DNA of 64,000 nt from Gammaproteobacteria bacterium. GTDB taxonomy: Bacteria > Pseudomonadota > Gammaproteobacteria > Pseudomonadales > Azotimanducaceae. The notes beneath the pieces were generated by a model. That model did not search any database. It saw only the letters and a list, made by a program, of their open reading frames with translations, and was not told where the DNA came from. Made by a program: the position numbers and the translations under genes. The stretch spans positions 1 through 64,000 of the forward strand of contig VYDB01000010.1 in NCBI GenBank assembly GCA_009843635.1. Reading direction: 5' to 3'. Within the stretch, counting starts at the first letter, position 1. Each line of letters starts with the position of its first letter. Positions 34,214 through 43,948 of this stretch are shown piece after piece.

Positions 34214-37200
34214 GTGCGAACCCTCGCACCGAAATGGCCTTTGAAACCGCCATTGAAGAGCATATGCTTGCTCACGGCTACAAGTCCCTCCCAAAAGGAG
34301 CATTCGACCGCGATAAAGCGGTCTTTCCCGAGACCGTCCTCACCTTCATTCAGGAAACTCAGCCGAAGGAGTGGGCCAGACTCGAAGGTCTGCACGGCGA
34401 CAAGACCAACGACCAAGTACTCACTGACCTCTGCAAGTGGATGGAGATCCACGGATCGCTCGCCACGCTCCGGCACGGGTTCAAGTGCTACGGCCGAACG
34501 CTCCAAACTGCTTACTTCAAGGCGGCCCACGAATTGAACCCCGACCTGGAAGCCCGCTACGCCGCCAACCGATTAGGGATCACTCGTCAACTCCACTACT
34601 CGCCCGAATCCGAGAAGTCGCTTGACGTCACATTGAGCCTCAATGGCATCCCCGTGGTCACTTTGGAACTGAAGAACCCCCTGACCGGCCAATGGGCCGA
34701 TGACGCACGGCGGCAGTACCAACGGGACCGCGACCCCCGCGAGCCGATCTTCGAGTTCAAGCGGCGCACGTTGGTGCACTTTGCCGTCGATACTGAATCC
34801 GTGCTCATGACGACCCGTCTCGCGGGCCCAGCCACCCACTTCCTGCCGTTCGACAAGGGCCACGAAGGGGCTGCGGGCAACCCGCCTGATCCAGCGGGCC
34901 GAACCTATCGCACGGCCTACCTGTGGGAAGACGTGCTTGAGCGTGACAGCCTGTTGGACATTCTGGCGCGTTTCATCCACCTGCAAAGCGACGAGAAGCG
35001 CGACGAGCAAGGCCGCAAAGTCAAGACAGAAACCATGATCTTCCCTCGCTACCATCAGCTTGAAGCCGTGCGTACGCTGGTGGATGCAGCCCGCCGTGAG
35101 GGAGTGGGCCACAACTACTTGGTCGAGCACTCCGCCGGCAGCGGCAAGAGCAACACCATTGGCTGGCTGACCCATCGACTCGCATCACTGCACGATGCGG
35201 ACAACGAGCGCGTCTTCGACAGCGTCATCGTGGTGACGGATCGCATCGTTCTCGATCAGCAGCTTCAGGACACGATCTACCAGTTCGAGCACAAGCGCGG
35301 CGTGGTGCAGCAGATCGACAAGGGTTCCCGTCAGCTCGCCGAGGCGCTTGAGAGCGGCACACCGGTGATCGTAACTACGTTGCAGAAGTTCCCATTCGTC
35401 TCTGGCCAACTCCTCAAGATGGCGGAGGAACGGGGCGAGGCCGGCACGGGCAGGCTAGCCACTCGACGCTGTGCCGTCGTCGTCGATGAGGCCCACAGTT
35501 CCCAAGGCGGTGAGGCAGCAGCCGATCTCAAGGAAGTCCTGGGCGGTGAGGAGCTCAGCGAGCAAGCCAAGAAGAGCGCCGCCGAGGAAGGCCGGGAGAA
35601 CTGGGACGAACTGTTCCGCAGCATGGCCAAACGTGGGCAGCAGGCGAACCTGAGCTTCTTCGCCTTCACCGCCACGCCCAAGCACAAGACCTTCGCCGTG
35701 TTCGCACGCGACGGCATACCCGCGCATCGCTACACCATGCGCCAGGCAATCGAGGAAGGATTCATCCTCGACGTGTTGCGCCACTACACCACGTACAACA
35801 CGTACTTCCGGTTGTTGAAGGCGTGCGACGACGACCCTCACGTCGAGCGGAAGAAAGCTGCATCCGCGTTGGCGCGCTTTATGCGACTGCATCCGCACAA
35901 CATCGCGCAGAAGACCGAGGTGATGGTCGAACACTTCCAAACGGTCACCCGGCACAAGATTGGTGGCCATGCCAAGGCGATGGTGGTGACCGGTTCACGC
36001 CTCGAAGCCGTGCGATACAAGCAGAGTTTCGACCAGCACATCCGTGCGAAGGGATACGCCATCAAGTCGTTAGTGGCGTTTTCCGGCACCGTGGTGGATG
36101 ACAAGTTGCCAGACGTGACCTACACCGAACCCGCAATGAACGGCGGCATTTCCGAGAAGGAGTTGCCGGAGCGCTTTGCCACCCACGAATTCCAAGTGCT
36201 GCTGGTAGCCGAGAAGTACCAAACGGGATTCGATCAACCGCTTCTGCACACCCTGTACGTGGACAAGCGGCTGGCAGGTATCCAAGCCGTGCAGACGCTA
36301 TCCCGCCTAAACCGGGTGCACCCGCTCAAGGAAGACACGTTCGTTCTCGACTTCGTAAACGACCGGGACGAGATTCACGAAGCCTTCAAGACCTACTACG
36401 AAGGGGCCGAGATGGGGGAGGAAGTGGACCCGGCCCGCATGTACGCCGTCAAGAGCGGGCTGGATGCTTCGGGCATCTATCTCGATGAGGAGGTCGAACG
36501 ATTCTGCGCTATCTACTTCCTGCCGAAGCGCAAGCAAAGCCCAGCCGATCACCGCCACATGAACGCGGCGCTCGATCCCGCGGTCTCGCGTTTCACGGCC
36601 CGTCGTGACGAAGACGAGGAGGAAGCGGAAGACTGGCGCGGCAAGATGCGAGCGTTCCTGAACCTGTACGCCTTCCTGAGCCAAGTGATTCCGTATCAGG
36701 ACTCGGACCTTGAGCGCCTATACGTCTTTCTCCGCCACCTCGCGCAGAAGCTGCCCCGTCGCGGCAGCGGACCAGCCTACCGGTTCGATGACGACGTGCG
36801 ATTGGAGTACTACCGGCTGCAGAAGATCGACGAAGGCTCCATCTCGCTCGCTGACGGCGAAGCCAAGCCGCTTGATGGCCCCACCGAGGTCGGCAGCGGC
36901 CTTGCGCGACCCCAACCCACGCCGCTTTCGCAGCTTATCGATACGTTGAACGACCGTTTCGGCACGGACTTCAACCAAAGCGACCAGCTCTTTTTCGACC
37001 AGATTGTCGAAGCGGCCATGACGGACGAGGGCTTGCAACGGGCTGCTGCCGTGAACCCGAGCGACAAGTTCGAACTGGTTTTCGGCAATCTGTTGCTGAA
37101 CCTGTTTGACGAGCGCATCGACCAGAACGAGGAAATCTTCGTTCGCCTGATGAATGACGATGCCTTCCGGCAGGTGGTTACCGCTTGGATGGCATCAGAA

Positions 37201-37755
37201 GCGTATCGTCGATTGCGGAGCGAAGAAGTCTCCAAAGGGGACGGGCAAACGGCGCGGCGGCTACCTCCCCGCCTGCGTCTCGTGGAGCCCAGCCCGGCAG
37301 AGCGCTACAGAACCTGCGTGCCTCTTGTGCCCCTCAAGGCCGCTGCTGGCGCATTCAGTGACCCCCAGCAGGTCGGCGATGATGACTTCCCGTGGGTGGC
37401 CGTCGAGACGAATCGACGCCTCCGCAGCGGGATGTTCGTTGCCCAAGTAGTCGGCAAGTCCATGGAACCCATGATTCCCGATGGGGCATTCTGCCTGTTC
37501 TCGGCACCCGTCGGTGGCACTCGGCAAGGCAAGACTGTGTTCGTGCAAATGCGCGATGCAGCCGACCCGGAGAGTGGAGAGCGGTACACGGTTAAACGGT
37601 ACGAGAGTGAGAAGGTAGGCGATAGGGACTCTTGGCGACATGAGAAGATCACGCTAAAGCCCGTCAATCCGGACTTCGAGCCGATAGTGCTCACTGTGTC
37701 CGACGACCACGAGTTGCAGGTCATCGCCGAGGTTGTCGATGTTCTTGATGCATAG
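34210..37755 (+). CDS. hsdR: Type I restriction endonuclease subunit fused to a C-terminal S24 (LexA/UmuD-like) domain
   Basis: Residues 1 to about 1035 are a normal HsdR: nuclease motif Asp139...Glu153-Leu-Lys155 ([13 protein letters not shown]), Walker A SAGSGKSN (308-315), DEAH at 426-429, FTATPKHKT, and QTLSRLNR. From about residue 1037 an S24-like domain follows: [15 protein letters not shown] with a candidate Ala1046-Gly1047 cleavage site, [14 protein letters not shown] with catalytic Ser1084, and YTVKRY with Lys1129. No stop or frame change occurs at the joint. It should translocate and cut foreign DNA; self-cleavage would release the tail (inference). Confidence 0.92.
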   Translation: MSANPRTEMAFETAIEEHMLAHGYKSLPKGAFDRDKAVFPETVLTFIQETQPKEWARLEGLHGDKTNDQVLTDLCKWMEIHGSLATLRHGFKCYGRTLQTAYFKAAHELNPDLEARYAANRLGITRQLHYSPESEKSLDVTLSLNGIPVVTLELKNPLTGQWADDARRQYQRDRDPREPIFEFKRRTLVHFAVDTESVLMTTRLAGPATHFLPFDKGHEGAAGNPPDPAGRTYRTAYLWEDVLERDSLLDILARFIHLQSDEKRDEQGRKVKTETMIFPRYHQLEAVRTLVDAARREGVGHNYLVEHSAGSGKSNTIGWLTHRLASLHDADNERVFDSVIVVTDRIVLDQQLQDTIYQFEHKRGVVQQIDKGSRQLAEALESGTPVIVTTLQKFPFVSGQLLKMAEERGEAGTGRLATRRCAVVVDEAHSSQGGEAAADLKEVLGGEELSEQAKKSAAEEGRENWDELFRSMAKRGQQANLSFFAFTATPKHKTFAVFARDGIPAHRYTMRQAIEEGFILDVLRHYTTYNTYFRLLKACDDDPHVERKKAASALARFMRLHPHNIAQKTEVMVEHFQTVTRHKIGGHAKAMVVTGSRLEAVRYKQSFDQHIRAKGYAIKSLVAFSGTVVDDKLPDVTYTEPAMNGGISEKELPERFATHEFQVLLVAEKYQTGFDQPLLHTLYVDKRLAGIQAVQTLSRLNRVHPLKEDTFVLDFVNDRDEIHEAFKTYYEGAEMGEEVDPARMYAVKSGLDASGIYLDEEVERFCAIYFLPKRKQSPADHRHMNAALDPAVSRFTARRDEDEEEAEDWRGKMRAFLNLYAFLSQVIPYQDSDLERLYVFLRHLAQKLPRRGSGPAYRFDDDVRLEYYRLQKIDEGSISLADGEAKPLDGPTEVGSGLARPQPTPLSQLIDTLNDRFGTDFNQSDQLFFDQIVEAAMTDEGLQRAAAVNPSDKFELVFGNLLLNLFDERIDQNEEIFVRLMNDDAFRQVVTAWMASEAYRRLRSEEVSKGDGQTARRLPPRLRLVEPSPAERYRTCVPLVPLKAAAGAFSDPQQVGDDDFPWVAVETNRRLRSGMFVAQVVGKSMEPMIPDGAFCLFSAPVGGTRQGKTVFVQMRDAADPESGERYTVKRYESEKVGDRDSWRHEKITLKPVNPDFEPIVLTVSDDHELQVIAEVVDVLDA

Positions 37756-37778
37756 GGAGGACTGGCTAGGCCTGTCGC

Positions 37779-40700
37779 CTATCCGATAGCTGCCTGCGCG
37801 GACCGATTCGCCCTGCGCGTCAAGTCGATAACCACAATCTTTATGTCGGCGACGTTGGGGAAGGAATCGGAAATGCTGAGCCAGTAGTCTTTGAGGGCTT
37901 CGGCGAGGTCAAACACCCCGACCCTTGCTCCGTTGATCAGCCATCGCCGTCTCGGCTTGCTGCCTTGCCAGACCAACAGCATCAAGCCACAACCCTCCGT
38001 CCCCTCGCGCAGATAGTCGCCCAAAAGCTGGTTTCGAAGCCGTTCGCACAACTTCGGCCCGGTCCAGCCCTTGTCCAGCAGTTTGAGTTCCACCGGGATA
38101 GGCGATGGGACGTTCGGATTCTGCAGCCAAATGTCCACGCGCTGGCTGTTCGCGAGCTCGGGTTCTTGCGCGGTAGTGAAGGAATTGCGCCAATTCTGAT
38201 TGAGCCAGCCGGTGATGAGATTCCGCATTTCCGGCTCGTCCTTGACTCTCTGCCAAGTGAGATACGGGCTGTCGTTTCCCCGCTCAAGCCAGTTCTTGAG
38301 ATCGAGCACACGGTCAACGGTCAGATCGAAGAGCTGACGCAGGGTTGCGGGTGTTCGGGTGAGGTTCAACCCGAATTCGCTGACCTGTTCGGAGGTCCAT
38401 GCCTCAAGGTCGCCATTAAGCTCGGCACGCTTGTACGCCTGTTTTGCCATCCATGGGCGGTAACTCGGATCGGGATGATCCCTGACAAGCTGAGAAAGCG
38501 CGACATAGGCTTCCTTTCCCGGAATCTCGGAGAGCAGTCTGAACAGCGCGTTTCGTCCGTCCTGAGCATCGTCCCGTAGTTCGGGCGTGTAAACAGGGCC
38601 TCCAGCCCGATCTATGTCGTCCTCCGCACGGATATGCTGGTGCATAAGCGTATAAAGTGTGTGGAGATGCCTAGCTGTTCGGAACTTCCCGAGGGAAGGC
38701 CCGCTGTCAGTGCGGCCGCCACCCATTAGTGCCGTGACGAAGCGCTGTGCCGCATAAGTACCTTCTTCGAGATCGAGCTTTGCAAGCCAATCCCTTACGG
38801 CGGGAGTAGCCGCATCCGGATCTGCGTCGACCCATGTGGCGTACCAGTGGGGTAGCTGTTTGCCAGACGATTCCTCTACAACCTTTGCCTTCGCGAGTGA
38901 CGCCAATTCTCGGGGGTTAACTTCGCCACCTTTCAGTATTCCGAGACAATGGCCCAGTGCATCAGAGCCCGGCAAATCGTTGGCGCGCATCCACACCAAG
39001 AGCGGCTGGACAAGAGCAGCGTGCAGCCAAGGGGCGTAGACGGCTAAGTCTTGGAGGATGTAATGCATAGGTTGTTCGGACTTGGTGTTGGCAAGCTCCC
39101 AGAAAAGTTCGGTCTGAATGAATTCCAACACCAGTTGGGGCTGGGCGTTGTACATCGCCTCTAGCCAAGAAGGGAATCCATTCAACTCATAGATGATGTA
39201 TCGCAACGCAAGGCGCATTTCGGAGTCGTCCAGATGTGCCGGAAAGCCGTCCACTTCATTTGCCTCGATCTGGAGGCCCGCTAATCCGAAAGTCCAAGAG
39301 TAAGGCATACGCGTGATGTCAGCACCTTCCGAAGGAAGTCCGGGTTTGCAATGCCGCCAGTGCGTCATGGCGGCATCGCGGTAAGCGTCGGCCACATCGT
39401 GTCCGAACTCGTCGATCAGTGACCGCCACGCGGCTCCTCGAACGCGATCAGTTCTCAACTCGTCACCTTCAACTTGCCCCAATAGCCAACACTGGATGTC
39501 ACTGAATTGGCCTAGTGCCAAACCCGGCGGATTTCGCACGAGTTCCGGGTCTGCCTTCAGGCGGGCGATCGAATCCGATCTTGCCTGCTCATCCTTCAAT
39601 CGCTGGAGCTCCTGTTTCCGCTGCCGCTCCGCCTGTTTTTCCTCCCATTCACGGACTTCCTCCGACACGGTTGGATTCAAGTACTCGTCCAGCCGCGCCT
39701 CCAACACCGCTTCCCCCTCAACAGAAGCCCGTAACCCGTCGAGCCACTGGGTCGGTTTCCCCGCGTGCGTATAGACACCGAAGGCGAGCGAGAGGGCAAC
39801 GAGCCGGTCGTCCACCAACTCGCGCGTTTGCACCCAATCCACTACGCGTGAAAAGCTGCCCGTGCCAAAGGACCAATAGTGGTCCAGCCATTGCACCGGC
39901 ATGGCGTCGGTCAAGTTTTTCCCTTCCTTGACACGCCGGACACGTTCAGTCGCAACGCTCCGCCAGAACAAGGCGTCATTCAGTTCTGGCCAGGCTGGGA
40001 CCAAATCACCTAATCCGTCTTTGTAGTCGTCGATACCTACATCATGCCAATAGCGAACAGCGGGACTGTTGAGCATGATCGTCACGGAGGGGGCCTGCAT
40101 TGCAGCCTCTACCTGCGCTGAGACGAGTCTCTCGACAGCGTGGATCGCAGGTCCGAGTAGCCAAGCGAATTCCTGTGAAACACGGCACTCAAGGCGCTCG
40201 ATAAAGGGCGGGCGCCGGAGAATTGTGTGGAGACCCTCAACCAGCATGGTAAGCGGATGGCTCGCAATCGTGACAGCAGGCAGAGGCAAGCGATCAACAA
40301 ACCCATGCAGAGCCTCTGTCAATCCAGACGGCTCGAACCTGTTGTAAGGCGGCAGCTTATCCAGTGACGCCAGCAGGGTGGCCACGGTGTCGGAATTGGG
40401 GGAAGCACTTGCCACGAGTTCGGCCAACAGTCTGCGAGGAATCTCTTTAGCCCCGGCATGAATGTCGTTCCAGATGGATGATGTCTGGGCATCGGTGCCG
40501 CAGGTCATGACCGCACGTGCAGCCGCGATTCGCGCATAGACATTGCGGGCAGGGTCAGCGGCCACGACAAGCAACGGCGCCAAGCAGTTCGACATCTCGC
40601 CTTGCCAAACGAGCCTTCCGAGAAAGAAGATCGCATCGTCATTGGCCGAGTATTGATGGATCAGCGCCAACGCCTGATCGGTTAGATCGGGCAGCGCGAT

Positions 40701-42104
40701 TCGGGCTATGGCGCTGTTGTCACGTGCCGCGCGGTCATCCTCGCCCCGCACAATCCGTTCAACGATGTCAGCAAGAATCCTCTTTCGCTCCGGCAAGGGC
40801 AGTCGCGCCGGATCGCCTTCCTCGACGGCAACTTCGGGAAGAATGTCCAGAGCTCTTGATCGAACCCCCTCGTCTTCGAGGATCAGCCACGGGAGAACAA
40901 CTCGCAAGCGAGGGGAGACAATCTGCTCACCGTATTTCTCCCGGAAGAAAAGCGATTCCACTGCGTGTCGAGAATGGCCCACTTCGAGCAGGTCGCGGAA
41001 CCACTCCGCAGCCAGCAGCTCGCGCAGATCGCGATGGCGGAACCGCACTGCGCCGTAGATCACATCGTCAAACACGCCCTTCTCTAGAAGGGTTTGCACT
41101 TCGTCCGGACTCCATTGAGCAAGAACCGCTTCTGCATCGACACCAGTCCGGTGCTCTACGCTGTCGGGAACCCGGATGCCGGCCTTGCCGGTGAGAACGA
41201 CTGCGGCGGCCAGCGCTCTCGCGCCCTCAAGCGCCTTGCTCAGATTCAACTGCCCTCGACCAGCTCGGTCCGGATTAATCTCCTTGAGCCTGCTCACGAT
41301 GTTGTGGCGCAGCAACTCACTACGACCCCCAAGCGTCTGGTCGGTGGTCCATTTGTCCAGAATCCCCTCTAAGTCGAAAGGGCGACCAGCCAAAGCCATC
41401 AGATTGGATCGCAAAAGAGCTTGAATCAGGGAATCGATGTCCGGTGCCGAACGATGGGCAGCAAACAGCCGAACGTCGTCTTCTCCAAGTGGTTGAAGGA
41501 AGAAGATCTTTAACCCGTCCTCGGCTGGTTCAGCTGAACTCATGGCCCCGGCTTCCTTGCCCGGGCGCTCCTTTTGTGGCTCGGCAGAAGGCAGATACTG
41601 CTGAATCAAGTCGCGGTCGGACTTGGGGCGCCAGGCGTAGGGGCGGCTGGAGATGCAGACATGGGCGCGCTGTTGCGCTGGTTTGATCTTTGCCGAAAAG
41701 CGACGTATTGCCTTCTCAAAGGCCCTCGGACTATCAAGCCGGGCTTCATCGACTGAATCCAGGTAGAACCAAGCGTCGGCTTGGGAGCCGAGCCACTGCT
41801 GGAACGATTCGGCACTCCCAACCTCGAACGCTTGCTCAAAGAAGTTGTCAATGTCCTCAATGCGGATGAAAAAAGCGTAGCGGCTCTCTCCCTCCAGATG
41901 TTTCGCTCTAGCACGCATTTCGAACGTCTTGCCAGCCCCCGCTTCAGCCAGGATGACCGAACGATGCCTCTTGTCGATTTCCCCCCAGGTCACATGGTTG
42001 CTAAACCCCAGAAATGCCCGAATGTCCGACTCGTCGGAGTCGCTCTCTGATCGGGGGACGGCAGAGAATTGACGGGTAAGTGGTACGGGATCGCCGATAG
42101 GCAT
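37779..42104 (-). CDS. Large NACHT-type NTPase with C-terminal PD-(D/E)xK-like nuclease domain
   Basis: A 1441-residue protein. A P-loop (AEAGAGKT, residues 53-60) and a NACHT-style Walker B WFYLDSVDEA, plus the CISSRPY sensor, mark a STAND/NACHT NTPase. The middle 900 residues are helical repeat-like with a charged coiled stretch (EEKQAERQRKQELQRLKDEQ). The tail has Asp1324 (RVDIWL), Glu1339-x-Lys1341 (PVELKLL) and a Gln1359...Tyr1364 helix, the pattern of a restriction-type nuclease. AAGGAG seven bases before the ATG decides the start. It faces hsdR, 23 bases away. A phage-sensing suicidal nuclease is likely but unproven. Confidence 0.78.
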   Translation of the reverse strand: MPIGDPVPLTRQFSAVPRSESDSDESDIRAFLGFSNHVTWGEIDKRHRSVILAEAGAGKTFEMRARAKHLEGESRYAFFIRIEDIDNFFEQAFEVGSAESFQQWLGSQADAWFYLDSVDEARLDSPRAFEKAIRRFSAKIKPAQQRAHVCISSRPYAWRPKSDRDLIQQYLPSAEPQKERPGKEAGAMSSAEPAEDGLKIFFLQPLGEDDVRLFAAHRSAPDIDSLIQALLRSNLMALAGRPFDLEGILDKWTTDQTLGGRSELLRHNIVSRLKEINPDRAGRGQLNLSKALEGARALAAAVVLTGKAGIRVPDSVEHRTGVDAEAVLAQWSPDEVQTLLEKGVFDDVIYGAVRFRHRDLRELLAAEWFRDLLEVGHSRHAVESLFFREKYGEQIVSPRLRVVLPWLILEDEGVRSRALDILPEVAVEEGDPARLPLPERKRILADIVERIVRGEDDRAARDNSAIARIALPDLTDQALALIHQYSANDDAIFFLGRLVWQGEMSNCLAPLLVVAADPARNVYARIAAARAVMTCGTDAQTSSIWNDIHAGAKEIPRRLLAELVASASPNSDTVATLLASLDKLPPYNRFEPSGLTEALHGFVDRLPLPAVTIASHPLTMLVEGLHTILRRPPFIERLECRVSQEFAWLLGPAIHAVERLVSAQVEAAMQAPSVTIMLNSPAVRYWHDVGIDDYKDGLGDLVPAWPELNDALFWRSVATERVRRVKEGKNLTDAMPVQWLDHYWSFGTGSFSRVVDWVQTRELVDDRLVALSLAFGVYTHAGKPTQWLDGLRASVEGEAVLEARLDEYLNPTVSEEVREWEEKQAERQRKQELQRLKDEQARSDSIARLKADPELVRNPPGLALGQFSDIQCWLLGQVEGDELRTDRVRGAAWRSLIDEFGHDVADAYRDAAMTHWRHCKPGLPSEGADITRMPYSWTFGLAGLQIEANEVDGFPAHLDDSEMRLALRYIIYELNGFPSWLEAMYNAQPQLVLEFIQTELFWELANTKSEQPMHYILQDLAVYAPWLHAALVQPLLVWMRANDLPGSDALGHCLGILKGGEVNPRELASLAKAKVVEESSGKQLPHWYATWVDADPDAATPAVRDWLAKLDLEEGTYAAQRFVTALMGGGRTDSGPSLGKFRTARHLHTLYTLMHQHIRAEDDIDRAGGPVYTPELRDDAQDGRNALFRLLSEIPGKEAYVALSQLVRDHPDPSYRPWMAKQAYKRAELNGDLEAWTSEQVSEFGLNLTRTPATLRQLFDLTVDRVLDLKNWLERGNDSPYLTWQRVKDEPEMRNLITGWLNQNWRNSFTTAQEPELANSQRVDIWLQNPNVPSPIPVELKLLDKGWTGPKLCERLRNQLLGDYLREGTEGCGLMLLVWQGSKPRRRWLINGARVGVFDLAEALKDYWLSISDSFPNVADIKIVVIDLTRRANRSAQAAIG

Positions 42105-42338
42105 TGGTGGACTCCTTTGCACTTGCCATCAGCGGGCGTGCACCCCGTAATTGTACTTTTTGTGGGCGGCAAACACTCCGGTCAATTGGGGGGCTGGAAC
42201 AATTCACCATGAACGGAAGCGGACCAAACAATGCCCAATCCCACTGAATTTTCCGGCTCGGGTTTTGTTGACGAGAGCATCCAACTGGTCGAAGATCGCC
42301 ACTGAGTCGCACGGCGTGAGCCCTGCCCTCTTTCCGAG

Positions 42339-42364
42339 GCCCGCACGAAAGTGCGGGCTTTCGT
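42339..42364 (+). terminator. Rho-independent terminator-like hairpin
   Basis: GCCCGCAC and GTGCGGGC form a perfect 8-base stem closed by a GAAA loop, followed by TTTCGT and preceded by a matching purine side. It may end transcription of a lost gene left of glyA; the trailing T-run is short, so efficiency is uncertain. Confidence 0.5.
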
Positions 42365-42380
42365 GTATCTGGGGGACCAT

Positions 42381-42440
42381 TTGATCCACATCGCCTATCT
42401 TGACGAGTTCGGCCACGTCGGCCTTGTTTTCTTGAGTCAT
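42381..42440 (+). pseudogene. N-terminal remnant of a DUF3800 gene
   Basis: The frame reads LIHIAYLDEFGHVG, matching the conserved first strand and acidic motif (YLDExGH/D) of DUF3800 proteins, which are RNase-H-like and common on mobile elements. GGGGG precedes the TTG by five bases. After about 15 codons similarity ends, just before the repeat that begins at 42446. It looks like the start of a gene lost by recombination. The match is short, hence moderate confidence. Confidence 0.4.
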
Positions 42441-42445
42441 TCCAA

Positions 42446-42510
42446 CGCTTGCCGCCACCCCACTCAGCCGCCACAATTCCTAGTTCCTCCGTCAGGAGCG
42501 TTGCGCGGAG
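42446..42510 (+). repeat. Imperfect direct repeat, copy 1 (upstream of glyA), with a promoter-like core
   Basis: About 65 bases starting CGCTTGCCGCCA and including CCGCCACAATTCC match a second copy after glyA at roughly 80% identity. Inside it TTGCCG and CACAAT are 17 bases apart, which would place a transcript start about 100 bases before glyA. It is either a duplicated promoter or a short mobile repeat. Confidence 0.6.
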
Positions 42511-42588
42511 GCAAAAATCCTAGACGCCGGCACCCGCTCGGCGTTCTAATGCGCGCCACGAACATCCCCGATCCCAAGGTTTGCCATC

Positions 42589-43857
42589 ATGCCCTCTTAC
42601 GACGCCCTACAACGTCAGGATCCTGCAGTCTTCGAAGCTGTCCGGGGTGAAATGCTGCGCCAGGCCGAGGGCGTCGAACTCATTCCGTCGGAGAACTACA
42701 TTTCCGCCGCGGTCATGGAAACCATGGCTTCGGTGTTCAACAACAAGTACTCGGAAGGCTATCCCGGGCGGCGCTACTACGGCGGTCAGCAATTCACCGA
42801 CCAAGTTGAAGCCTTGGCCATCGAGCGTGCGAAGGCGCTGTTCGGCGCCGGACATGCCAACGTCCAGCCGCATGCCGGAGCTCCCGCCAATGTCGCCACC
42901 TACTTCGCGCTGCTCGAACCGGGCGATACTGTCCTGGGGATGGACCTGAGCCACGGCGGGCACCTTACCCACGGGCACCCGGTCACCTACATCACGAAGA
43001 TCTACAACTTCGTGCGCTACAAGATGAAAGACATCGAGACCGGCGAGATCGACTACGACGAGATGCGCGAGGTGGCGCTGCGGGAAAAACCGAAAATCCT
43101 GCTGGCCGGTTTTTCCGCTTATCCGCGTGAAATCGACTACGCCCGCATGAAAGCCATCGCCGAGGAAGTCGGCGCCTACGCGGTGGCCGACATGGCACAC
43201 ATCGCCGGCCTGATTGCCGGCAGGGCCATCCGCAATCCGTTCGATGACGGCTTTGATGTGATTCTGACCACCACGCACAAGACCCTGCGCGGCCCCCGTG
43301 GGGGCATGATTCTCAGCCGCGAGGCGGGGCTCGGCAAGCGCATCGACAAATCGGTTTTTCCCGGGTTCCAGGGCGGTCCCATCATGCAGATGATCGCCGC
43401 CAAGGCGGTGGCCTTCGGCGAAGCGCTAAAGCCGGAATTCGCCGACTACGCGCAGCAGATCGTACGCAACGCCCGGCACATGGCGGAGAAGTTCATGCAG
43501 TCCGGCACGCGCCTGATCACCAACGGCACCGACAACCATCTGCTGATGATCGACTGCGTGCAATCCTGGGATCTGACCGGCGGACAAGCCGAGGAACTGT
43601 TTGACCGGGTCGGCATCACCCTGAACAAGAACGTTATCGCCGACGATCCACGCAAGCCCCTCGATCCTTCCGGAATTCGGCTGGGGACCCCGGCGGTGAC
43701 CACCCGCGGCATGGGGGAAGCGGAAATGGACACATTGGTGGATTTCATGCTGCGGGCGGTCGCCGAGCGCGGCGACGAAGCCGCACTCGATGCCCTGCAC
43801 GAGGAGGTCAAAACCTTCTGCCGCCAGTATCCGGTGCCCGGAATCGATGCCCTTTGA
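42589..43857 (+). CDS. glyA: Serine hydroxymethyltransferase
   Basis: The PLP enzyme that interconverts serine and glycine with tetrahydrofolate, supplying one-carbon units. At 422 residues it is full length. Diagnostic segments are SENYISAAVMETM, EGYPGRRYYGGQ, the PLP lysine in TTTHKTLRGPRGG, and RLGTPAVTTRGMGE near the end. Its ATG follows a promoter-like repeat and a short spacer without a strong Shine-Dalgarno. It is flanked by two copies of that repeat. It marks the return to core chromosome after the defence island. Confidence 0.97.
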   Translation: MPSYDALQRQDPAVFEAVRGEMLRQAEGVELIPSENYISAAVMETMASVFNNKYSEGYPGRRYYGGQQFTDQVEALAIERAKALFGAGHANVQPHAGAPANVATYFALLEPGDTVLGMDLSHGGHLTHGHPVTYITKIYNFVRYKMKDIETGEIDYDEMREVALREKPKILLAGFSAYPREIDYARMKAIAEEVGAYAVADMAHIAGLIAGRAIRNPFDDGFDVILTTTHKTLRGPRGGMILSREAGLGKRIDKSVFPGFQGGPIMQMIAAKAVAFGEALKPEFADYAQQIVRNARHMAEKFMQSGTRLITNGTDNHLLMIDCVQSWDLTGGQAEELFDRVGITLNKNVIADDPRKPLDPSGIRLGTPAVTTRGMGEAEMDTLVDFMLRAVAERGDEAALDALHEEVKTFCRQYPVPGIDAL

Positions 43858-43885
43858 GGCGCGATGACACCATGCCCAGAATCCG

Positions 43886-43948
43886 CGCTTGCCGCCAGCC
43901 CCACTGAACCGCCACAATTCCAAGCTCCCTCACTAGGAGCGCCGCAGG
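43886..43948 (+). repeat. Imperfect direct repeat, copy 2 (downstream of glyA)
   Basis: This copy begins CGCTTGCCGCCAGCCCC, runs through CCGCCACAATTCC and ends directly against the crotonase GTG start, so its last part supplies that gene's AGGAG ribosome-binding site. TTGCCG and CACAAT are 18 bases apart here. It may serve as the crotonase promoter. Confidence 0.6.

Larger units (their letters stand above)
42105..42588. other. 484-base intergenic region at the island's right edge
   Basis: Between the NACHT gene start and glyA I find no intact gene. It holds a terminator-like hairpin, a remnant of a DUF3800 gene, one copy of an imperfect repeat also found after glyA, and a likely glyA promoter. 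A 78-codon minus-strand frame here is antisense to the DUF3800 remnant and is not supported. Confidence 0.6.

Noticed and set aside
42204..42476. Small minus-strand protein of 78-90 residues
   Set aside because: It spans the terminator hairpin and is antisense to the DUF3800 remnant and the repeat, with no ribosome-binding site.
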